From Chitinophagaceae bacterium (GTDB taxonomy: Bacteria > Bacteroidota > Bacteroidia > Chitinophagales > Chitinophagaceae): 10,517 nucleotides of DNA. This document shows positions 1-5,437 of this stretch, piece after piece (within the stretch, counting starts at the first letter, position 1; each line of letters starts with the position of its first letter). The stretch is taken from positions 1 to 10,517 of the forward strand of contig JACMLD010000020.1 of NCBI GenBank assembly GCA_014379785.1, in the 5' to 3' direction. A program made the translations under genes and the position numbers. The notes beneath the pieces are model-generated. The model was not told the origin of the DNA, searched no databases, and worked only from the letters and a program-made list of their open reading frames with translations.

Positions 1-753
1 AGGATCGTACGACAAAATATATCCTCCTGTTAGCGGCCCTTTACTGTCCCTGGTGGCTGTCCATAATTTCCCATTATAAGCCACGAAGCCACCTTCAGGA
101 AACCTTCCTGTGGTTTCATCATTCAGATCCTTCTTTTTTGTATAGATATTACCGACCGGATCGAATTCGAATATCACACCATCACCAATTGCACCTCCAT
201 GGCTGGTAAATCCATACAATTTGTTGTTGAACACAATTAGATTTTCAGGATATGCGCCATTTGCAGTTGTAAAGTTATAATGCACGGTGATGACCCCGCT
301 GGCGGGGTTAAAATCAAATAGTACGCCTGCACCAGTTGTGCCGCCCTTGCTGATCGTACCCCATAGCTTGTTGCCATAAACAACCATGGCTGAATTTGCA
401 CCGTCCCCGGTGAGTTCATAAACGTCTGCACGTTTCGTATAGATGTTTGTTGCAGGGTCATATTCAATAATCACTCCCAGTCCCTGTAGTCCTCCGCCCT
501 TCAATATGGAGTATAGCTTGTTGTTGTATGCCACCGGCAAATTTCCGTCCCCCGGCATTCCCGCATCTATTAAATTGAAGGTTTTTTTCACTGATTGACC
601 TGTCCCGTCAAATTTTGTAGAAAACAATACGCCGCGATCATCCGGACCCCCAAAGCTGGTGGTTCCCCATAGTTGAAATATGCCCTGTGAAAAGGTGTTC
701 GCAGCGCTGAGTGCGAGAATGGCGATAAAAAGCAGGGTAAATATATTTTTCAT
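1..753 (-). CDS. Secreted GloVer tandem-repeat protein, partial (3' end beyond window)
   Basis: The open frame starts at ATG 753 and runs off the window at base 1, giving 251 residues. Residues 1-23 look like a Sec signal peptide (MKNIFTLLFIAILALSAANTFSQ). After it come five repeats of about 50 residues beginning near L28, L80, L130, L179 and L230. Each has the pattern L-W/Y-G-x-T-x-x-GG-x-x-x-G-GV-I/L-F-x-x-D/N-P, for example LWGTISKGGTTGAGVLFDFNP. This matches the GloVer repeat family (TIGR03803), thought to fold as propeller-like blades and found in exported proteins, often with a C-terminal anchor or sorting domain. Any type IX secretion tail would lie outside the window. Ligand and role are unknown. 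A perfect -7 box and a 21-bp direct-repeat operator lie just upstream, so it is probably a regulated target of the neighbouring LytTR system. The family call is fairly sure; the function is not. Confidence 0.85.
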   Translation of the reverse strand, partial: MKNIFTLLFIAILALSAANTFSQGIFQLWGTTSFGGPDDRGVLFSTKFDGTGQSVKKTFNLIDAGMPGDGNLPVAYNNKLYSILKGGGLQGLGVIIEYDPATNIYTKRADVYELTGDGANSAMVVYGNKLWGTISKGGTTGAGVLFDFNPASGVITVHYNFTTANGAYPENLIVFNNKLYGFTSHGGAIGDGVIFEFDPVGNIYTKKKDLNDETTGRFPEGGFVAYNGKLWTATRDSKGPLTGGYILSYDP

Positions 754-774
754 ATCAGTGTTTTTATTTCGATT

Positions 775-782
775 GCAAACTA
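775..782 (-). promoter_or_regulatory. -7 promoter element for the GloVer gene
   Basis: The minus strand reads TAGTTTGC, a full match to the Bacteroidota -7 consensus TAnnTTTG. It sits 21 bp before the ATG at 753, so transcription would start near 771 with a leader of under 20 nt. No good TTG -33 element is seen at the usual distance, which fits a promoter needing an activator at the operator immediately upstream. Confidence 0.65.
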
Positions 783-808
783 CACCGGCCAGGAGGCGAA
801 TGAAACGG

Positions 809-840
809 TCGGTTAACAGATCAGTATTTCCAGTTAACAA
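809..840 (-). promoter_or_regulatory. LytTR-type direct-repeat operator A (upstream of GloVer gene)
   Basis: Two GTTAAC half-sites at 812-817 and 833-838 are exactly 21 bp apart, with spacer AGATCAGTATTTCCA on the plus strand. LytTR regulators such as AgrA bind 9-bp direct repeats with a roughly 12-bp spacer, which gives the same 21-bp period. The proximal half ends 29 bp before the -7 box at 775-782, a usual place for an activator. Because GTTAAC is itself palindromic, orientation was set from the spacer, which aligns with operators B and C. The binding protein is inferred. Confidence 0.65.
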
Positions 841-866
841 AAAAGCTACCCGCTCCCGCGGATAGC
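839..866 (-). terminator. Rho-independent terminator of the lipoprotein gene
   Basis: Read on the minus strand, GCTATCCGC and GCGGGTAGC form a 9-bp stem (one G-U pair) around a 4-nt GGGA loop, followed at once by six T. It begins 36 bp after the lipoprotein stop codon. On the plus strand the G-U becomes a C-A mismatch and no T tract follows, so it is a one-way terminator. Its T tract touches operator A, so it separates the two minus-strand genes into different transcription units. Confidence 0.8.
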
Positions 867-902
867 TCGTACCATATCCAAAACCGCCTATTGAAGATTA
901 GA

Positions 903-1316
903 TCATTGTTTGCTCAGCAATATATTTCCTGAACCTATTACATCCACTTCACCCCATGAACCTGCCAGCTGTGTTTTGTCGTCGCTCAGTTTGGCAGCGA
1001 GTGCAAGTTTGGAATCCTTAGAATCCGTGTAAGAATAAGTGGCCTTGAAAGTGCTTTCAGACAGTGTCCAGGTGCCGGTACCTACATTTGGATTAATGGC
1101 ATTTCCCTCTTTTACTGTCAGCGTGCCATCGTTCTTAATAACCAATACAAAATGATTGGCTGGTACTGCATTGTTAAATCCCCATTTACCTACCCATGTT
1201 CCTTCCATCGGCGAGGGAGGTACCACCACATCATCTTTCTTCTTGCTGCATGATGCAAGAGTGATCATAGTTACAAATAGAAATGCAGCGACTGTCCTGA
1301 TGTTCAACGTTTTCAT
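903..1316 (-). CDS. Small lipocalin-like lipoprotein
   Basis: The protein has 137 residues. The first 22 form a lipoprotein signal peptide with lipobox L20-A-S-C23, followed by a charged KKKDD linker and a VPPSP stretch. The mature part begins MEGTWVGKWG and has alternating beta-strand patterns (FVLVIKNDGTLTV, GTGTWTLSESTFKATYSY, LAGSWGE). This resembles the small lipocalin-like or calycin-like lipoproteins common in Bacteroidota; ligand and role are unknown. Start 1316 puts the lipobox at the normal distance and has AGGA just upstream. An upstream in-frame ATG at 1343 (nine more residues, MKKIKKIRN) is a real alternative. The longest frame, from 1451, would run through operator B and is unlikely. 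The gene has its own terminator (839-866) and an operator plus -7-like box upstream. It is likely anchored in the outer or inner membrane. Confidence 0.8.
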   Translation of the reverse strand: MKTLNIRTVAAFLFVTMITLASCSKKKDDVVVPPSPMEGTWVGKWGFNNAVPANHFVLVIKNDGTLTVKEGNAINPNVGTGTWTLSESTFKATYSYTDSKDSKLALAAKLSDDKTQLAGSWGEVDVIGSGNILLSKQ

Positions 1317-1321
1317 GTTCC

Positions 1322-1340
1322 TGATTTTTTTGATTTTTTT
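1322..1340. repeat. 9-bp tandem repeat at the lipoprotein start region
   Basis: TGATTTTTT occurs twice in a row (1322-1330, 1331-1339) plus one more T. On the minus strand it would encode KKI-KKI if translation began at ATG 1343; otherwise it is 5' leader just before ATG 1316. The unit is three codons, so gain or loss of one copy would not shift the frame. Confidence 0.6.
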
Positions 1341-1360
1341 CATTTGATTGTTTAACGATG

Positions 1361-1368
1361 TAAAGATG
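1361..1368 (-). promoter_or_regulatory. Probable -7 element of the lipoprotein gene
   Basis: The minus strand reads CATCTTTA, matching four of the six fixed positions of TAnnTTTG. Alone it is weak. It is called because the 29-bp gap from the operator B proximal half is the same as the gap between operator A and its perfect -7 box. The predicted transcript start is near 1356, leaving about a 40-nt leader for the ATG at 1316. Confidence 0.4.
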
Positions 1369-1395
1369 CAACCTGCAAGAGCGCCGGCAAATGCA

Positions 1396-1426
1396 GGTTT
1401 AACAGAACAGTCATTTGAGTTAACGG
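1396..1426 (-). promoter_or_regulatory. LytTR-type direct-repeat operator B (lipoprotein / hybrid kinase divergent region)
   Basis: The plus strand has GGTTTAAC at 1396-1403 and GAGTTAAC at 1417-1424, exactly 21 bp apart, with spacer AGAACAGTCATTTGA (1404-1418). Twelve of the 15 spacer bases are identical to operator C and eight are shared by all three operators (A-A-CAG---TT--A). It is placed and oriented like operator A relative to the minus-strand lipoprotein gene. It also lies 44 bp upstream of the divergent hybrid kinase, so it may act on both. Confidence 0.6.
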
Positions 1427-1469
1427 AAAAATATTCTTTATTTTTATCCATACTTATAAATGATGCGCT

Positions 1470-3797
1470 ATGTCTGAAAGCTCTTCGGAAGAAATTTTAA
1501 TACAAAGAATAGCTTTTCTTGAAATGGAGAACGCTATGCTGCGACGGGATTTCAGCAAGATGAAGCCTGGCAGTTCAGTGAGTGTGCCAGAAGAGATGAA
1601 AGAAGTATTTGATCTTGCGCAGCAAACAGTGAGTGAATATTTTCAGAACCTGAATATTGATCCTTCGAAAGGCACCATCGAAATCAATGACCAGCGATAT
1701 GTACTGGTAAGAGCATCTACCTTATCAAAAGATTTTCTTGATACCGTCAGACACCTTTATGCAGACAGGGGAGAAGCAGAAGCGATGAACATTGGGAAAA
1801 ACATTCTTTTTGACATTGCCCATGTGATCGGTATGAACGATGCACGCAATTTTCATCAGAAGATGAATCTTTCTGATCCTATTTCAAAGCTTTCTGCCGG
1901 ACCAGTGCACTTTGCATATACCGGCTGGGCCTTTGTGGACATACTTCCCGAAAGCAGCCCCACCCCGGATGAAAATTTCTACCTGCACTATAAACACCCA
2001 TATTCTTTTGAAGCCGACTCCTGGGTTCGCTCCGGAAAGAAGGCTGATACAGCGGTTTGCATCATGAACTCCGGCTATTCTTCCGGATGGTGCGAAGAAA
2101 GCTTCGGCATTTCGCTCACGGCGGTTGAAGTAAGCTGTATTGCCAAAGGCGACAGCGAATGTCTTTTTATCATGTCACCACCCGACAAAATGCAGGGCCA
2201 TCTCGAAAGCTTTAGTGCGAGCGGGGGTGCTGAACATAACCGCAAAGCACAGTATGATGTGCCGACATTCTTTGAGCGCAAAATGGTTGAGGAAGAAATG
2301 GTTCGATCCAGACAACTTGCAGAAGACTCAGCAAAGTCGAAAGCAGATTTTGTTGCCAATATGAGTCATGAATTGCGCACTCCGCTTGGCGCTATCCTTG
2401 GATTCACCGAACGTTTGAAAAAAACAAATGTTGATGCAGAGCAAAACGAGTATCTGGAAATTATAGGCAGTGCAGGAAAAAACCTTTTGTCGATCATCAA
2501 TGATATACTGGACATTTCTAAACTGAATGCAGGGAAATTTATCATAGAAAACATTCCATTCAGCATTTCATCCTTGATGCAGTCTGTAGAGACCATGTTT
2601 GCTGCACGTGCATCCGAAAAAGGACTCCTGTTAAAGTCATCGGTAGACGCATCACTGGATCAGCATATTCTGGGTGACCCGATGCGACTGACGCAGATAC
2701 TTGTCAACCTCATCGGCAACGCCATCAAGTTCACCGAAAAAGGTTCCATCACGGTACAGTGCAAACTGCAATCGGAGCAGGTTGATTCGGTAAATGTGCT
2801 GTTCACCATTCGCGACACCGGCATCGGAATAGCGTCAAACAAACTTGAATCCATTTTTGAAAGATTTACCCAGGCGGATTCCAATGTCACCCGGCATTAT
2901 GGCGGTACCGGTCTCGGGTTGTCTATCACCAAACAACTGATAGAATTGCAGGGGGGAGAAATATCTGTCGAAAGCAGGTTGGGAGAGGGTTCCGCTTTCG
3001 CTTTTGAAATACGTTTTCTAAAATCCGAGGCGTCTGCCGCCAAGGATATATTCAGTAAAGATAGCCGGCTACCGGAGTTAGTCAGGGGACTAAAAATTTT
3101 ACTGGTTGAAGACAATCACATGAATCAGAAACTGGCTTTGGCAATCCTTCACGACCTCGGCGTGCAGCCAACACTTGCGGAAAACGGTGCGGTCGCAATT
3201 ACCAGTCTGTCGGAAAATGAGTATGACCTGATCCTGATGGACATTCAGATGCCTGGAATGGATGGATACGAAGCGGTCCGAATCATAAGAAAAGAAAAGG
3301 AAATAAAAACACCAATCGTTGCCATGACAGCGCACGCATTGCCCGGAGAAAGAGAAAACTGTATCAGATTGGGCATGAACGATTATTTATCTAAACCCTT
3401 CAGTGAAAAGGAACTTATAGCAAAGATCCAACGATGGACACCGAATAATTCCAGCAAGGCTCTGACCGATCTTAGTTTTCTGAAATCTGGATCAGCCCGT
3501 AGTCCAAAACTGATAGCCGAAATGATTGGCATTTTTATTGAAGAGACTCCGGCACAGCTTCAGAATTTAAAAACAGCGATTGCTTCAGCAGATTACAAAA
3601 TGATTTATAAAACAGTGCATACCTTAAGAAACTCCATTGGTTTTTTTGGTTTGACCGATGTGGTAGGCAACGACTTACTGATGATGGAGCAACTGGCGCA
3701 TGAGCAGGCTCCCCTCGATGACATCCGGGTAAGATTTGTAAAAGTAGATTCCATCTTTCAAAAGGCAGTTGAGGAGCTCGCCAGGATAACTATATAA
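1470..3797 (+). CDS. Soluble hybrid histidine kinase: XylR_N-V4R sensor, HisKA, HATPase, REC, HPt
   Basis: The protein has 775 residues and no signal peptide or membrane segment, so it should sense in the cytoplasm. Residues ~70-165 resemble XylR_N, and ~170-235 are a V4R domain with GYSSGW (202-207). C197, E220, C223 and C231 have the spacing (23, 3, 8) of the zinc ligands C155, E178, C181 and C189 recalled for the phenol sensor MopR. After a short helical linker come HisKA with H300 (MSHELRTP), HATPase with N417 and DTGIG from D449, a receiver with phosphoacceptor D591 (LILMDIQMPG) and K642, and a C-terminal HPt with H717 (HTLRNSIGFFGL). All phosphorelay residues are present. The likely route is H300 to D591 to H717 to D56 of the LytTR regulator encoded 7 bp downstream. 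The ligand is unknown; XylR_N-V4R suggests a small aromatic or hydrophobic molecule. Confidence 0.9.
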   Translation: MSESSSEEILIQRIAFLEMENAMLRRDFSKMKPGSSVSVPEEMKEVFDLAQQTVSEYFQNLNIDPSKGTIEINDQRYVLVRASTLSKDFLDTVRHLYADRGEAEAMNIGKNILFDIAHVIGMNDARNFHQKMNLSDPISKLSAGPVHFAYTGWAFVDILPESSPTPDENFYLHYKHPYSFEADSWVRSGKKADTAVCIMNSGYSSGWCEESFGISLTAVEVSCIAKGDSECLFIMSPPDKMQGHLESFSASGGAEHNRKAQYDVPTFFERKMVEEEMVRSRQLAEDSAKSKADFVANMSHELRTPLGAILGFTERLKKTNVDAEQNEYLEIIGSAGKNLLSIINDILDISKLNAGKFIIENIPFSISSLMQSVETMFAARASEKGLLLKSSVDASLDQHILGDPMRLTQILVNLIGNAIKFTEKGSITVQCKLQSEQVDSVNVLFTIRDTGIGIASNKLESIFERFTQADSNVTRHYGGTGLGLSITKQLIELQGGEISVESRLGEGSAFAFEIRFLKSEASAAKDIFSKDSRLPELVRGLKILLVEDNHMNQKLALAILHDLGVQPTLAENGAVAITSLSENEYDLILMDIQMPGMDGYEAVRIIRKEKEIKTPIVAMTAHALPGERENCIRLGMNDYLSKPFSEKELIAKIQRWTPNNSSKALTDLSFLKSGSARSPKLIAEMIGIFIEETPAQLQNLKTAIASADYKMIYKTVHTLRNSIGFFGLTDVVGNDLLMMEQLAHEQAPLDDIRVRFVKVDSIFQKAVEELARITI

Positions 3798-3804
3798 ACC
3801 ACTT

Positions 3805-4542
3805 ATGAGTATCAGGGCAATCATTGTTGAAGACGAACCACTCAGCAGAATCTTTCTGGATAATCTGCTGGCAGAATTTTGTCCGCAGGTAGAAGTGATT
3901 GCCAAGGTGTCTACCGAAGAAGAAGCTGTTTCATCCATTATAAATTTAAACCCCGACCTGGTATTTCTGGATATAGAATTGCAGACCGGCACAGGCTTCG
4001 ATGTGCTGAAGCGCATCAGGGAGAATCTTCCGTCAATCATTTTTACTACAGCAACTGACCACCATGCCATCAATGCGATCAGATTCAGCGGGGTCCATTA
4101 TCTGCTGAAACCGATCGAGATCAGTGACCTTATAAATGAAGTGGAAGCAGCCTGTCATCCAGATCGGGTCAATCCTGCCCTGGCTTTAAACCACCTCCTC
4201 GATACTGTTGAAAATGATTTCAGGCCCCTGTCGATTTTTTTAGATCATGATCATGGCAAAGATTATTTTTCTCTGAATGATCTGATTAGGATCGAAGGAA
4301 ATGCCGCCAGCAGTATGATAATAGTGAAAACAGGGATTAAAGTCTTTTCGGCAAAACCCTTGCAGGAGTTCGATCAGATTTTATCCGATTATGGATTTTG
4401 CAGAATTCATCTTCTCCACCTTGTCAATACCAGGGAATTGAAATCTTTTATACCGGACAGCGACGGTTTTGTCCTGATGTCCGACGGACACAAACTTCCG
4501 GTTTCGGCAAAAAAAGTAAGTGATTTGAAAAGATTTTGCTGA
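3805..4542 (+). CDS. LytTR-family response regulator with divergent DNA-binding domain
   Basis: This 245-residue protein has a receiver at ~1-120, with acidic E9/D10, phosphoacceptor D56 (FLDIE), T82 and K102 (LLKP). A LytTR-like domain covers ~150-245. It lies 7 bp after the hybrid kinase stop, so it is co-transcribed and is the likely target of that kinase's HPt. The receiver is about 59% identical to that of the tail-to-tail neighbour (4545-5312). The LytTR half is only about 27% identical and has lost usual features: the F-x-R-x-H-x-S-x-x-I/V-N segment reads CRIHLLHLVN, with Leu for Ser, and the usual E-A-x-x-x-Y-T stretch reads EGNAASSM. It may bind a different sequence, bind weakly, or act mainly by pairing with its paralog. 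The two stop codons are 2 bp apart and no terminator is visible between them. Confidence 0.9.
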   Translation: MSIRAIIVEDEPLSRIFLDNLLAEFCPQVEVIAKVSTEEEAVSSIINLNPDLVFLDIELQTGTGFDVLKRIRENLPSIIFTTATDHHAINAIRFSGVHYLLKPIEISDLINEVEAACHPDRVNPALALNHLLDTVENDFRPLSIFLDHDHGKDYFSLNDLIRIEGNAASSMIIVKTGIKVFSAKPLQEFDQILSDYGFCRIHLLHLVNTRELKSFIPDSDGFVLMSDGHKLPVSAKKVSDLKRFC

Positions 4543-4544
4543 TC

Positions 4545-5312
4545 CTATCTCAGGTTCAGATTTCTTTCAGACATCAAAAGAATAAATTCATCTTTTCTTT
4601 TCGGAGAAATGGAAATATTTGAACCATCGTTCATGATGGCATATCCCCCATCTGTTTTGATCATTTTTCTCACCTCTTTCAGATTGATCATATGTGAGTT
4701 GTGCAGTCTGAAAAATCCATGTTCAGTCAGCAGCGTTTCATATTCTTTCAGATTTCTGCTGACCATTATTTTCCGGCCATCTTTCATGAAAAATGTTGTG
4801 TAAGGGCCGTTGGCTTCCAGCCGGATGATATTTGTAAGCTGAATAAACTCAACGCCTTCGGAGGTCGACAAACTAATCGAAAAGTCTTCACCGGCTGGTC
4901 TGCGGAGATTGCGGATGAGCATTTCGATCTTATTGCCCTCGGCTTTCTGCTCAATCCCATTCACCGCTTTTACAACAGCTTCCTGCAACTCTTCCAGATT
5001 GATGGGCTTTAGCAGATAGTCCACTGCGCTGAATTTAATAGCCTTGATGGCATAGTGATCATATGCTGTGGTAAAAATCACATGAAAATTGCGTTCCTTA
5101 ACCTGCTCCAGCACGTCGAAGCCTGTCCCGGTCTGCATTTCAATGTCCATAAAAACTATAGCGGGATTCATTGAATTGATAATGGCAACACCTTCTTCCA
5201 CATTGGCTGCGGTGGCTTCCACGGATATCTGCGGACAGAATTCGGCAATGAGATTTTTTAGAAAATCCCTTGCCCGTGCTTCGTCTTCTATGATTACCGC
5301 TCTGTGTTTCAT
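4545..5312 (-). CDS. LytTR-family DNA-binding response regulator
   Basis: This 255-residue protein has a receiver with E9/D10, phosphoacceptor D56 (FMDIE), T82 and K102 (VDYLLKP). Its C-terminal LytTR domain (~150-250) is orthodox, including LEANGPYTTFF, the RNL segment and FFRLHNSHMIN. LytTR domains bind 21-bp-period direct repeats, and this protein is the best candidate binder for the three operators in the window. It is transcribed divergently from the propeller sensor kinase, a common arrangement for a LytS-type kinase and its LytTR partner, and operator C lies between them, so autoregulation is likely. ATG 5312 is chosen because the receiver begins immediately (RAVIIEDE); there is no clear Shine-Dalgarno, as is usual in this phylum. 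Family assignment is firm; target assignment is inferred. Confidence 0.93.
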   Translation of the reverse strand: MKHRAVIIEDEARARDFLKNLIAEFCPQISVEATAANVEEGVAIINSMNPAIVFMDIEMQTGTGFDVLEQVKERNFHVIFTTAYDHYAIKAIKFSAVDYLLKPINLEELQEAVVKAVNGIEQKAEGNKIEMLIRNLRRPAGEDFSISLSTSEGVEFIQLTNIIRLEANGPYTTFFMKDGRKIMVSRNLKEYETLLTEHGFFRLHNSHMINLKEVRKMIKTDGGYAIMNDGSNISISPKRKDEFILLMSERNLNLR

Positions 5313-5324
5313 CTTACAAGTTTA

Positions 5325-5332
5325 GGAACTTA
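5325..5332 (-). promoter_or_regulatory. Possible -7 element of the LytTR regulator gene
   Basis: The minus strand reads TAAGTTCC, matching four of six fixed positions of TAnnTTTG. The gap to the operator C proximal half is 31 bp, against 29 bp at the other two operators. Its end is 12 bp before ATG 5312, so the leader would be very short. It is a weak call resting mainly on position. Confidence 0.3.
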
Positions 5333-5361
5333 GTCCATTACAAAAAAGGAATTCGGGCATT

Positions 5362-5392
5362 GAGTTAACAAAACAGGCTTTTGAGTTAACGG
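5362..5392 (-). promoter_or_regulatory. LytTR-type direct-repeat operator C (regulator / propeller kinase divergent region)
   Basis: GAGTTAAC occurs twice, at 5362-5369 and 5383-5390, as perfect copies exactly 21 bp apart, with spacer AAAACAGGCTTTTGA between the GTTAAC cores. This is the cleanest of the three elements. It lies between the LytTR regulator (-) and the propeller sensor kinase (+), ending 45 bp before the kinase ATG at 5438. It could therefore set both genes of one signalling pair. Confidence 0.7.
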
Positions 5393-5437
5393 ATGGGCGC
5401 CGGGTTTTTTATCCATTGCGTACCTTGTGAGTCTCAT

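Noticed and set aside
293..308. Palindrome ACCCCGCTGGCGGGGT inside the GloVer gene
   Set aside because: The loop is only 2 nt, no T tract follows on either strand, and it encodes an ordinary repeat turn (NPASGV); probably chance from codon choice.
1317..1451. Long N-terminal extension of the lipoprotein from ATG 1451
   Set aside because: It would place 45 residues before the signal peptide and cross operator B and the predicted -7 box.
3675..4073. 132-codon minus-strand frame across the kinase-regulator junction
   Set aside because: It is antisense to the HPt end and the LytTR receiver, with no independent signal of coding.
4540..4547. Bidirectional terminator between the convergent LytTR genes
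   Set aside because: The stops are 2 bp apart and no stem followed by a T tract is visible nearby on either strand.
5393..5437. Upstream ATG giving the propeller kinase 15 extra residues
   Set aside because: The extension (MGAGFFIHCVPCESH) would precede a good signal peptide and overlaps the edge of operator C; ATG 5438 is the better start.
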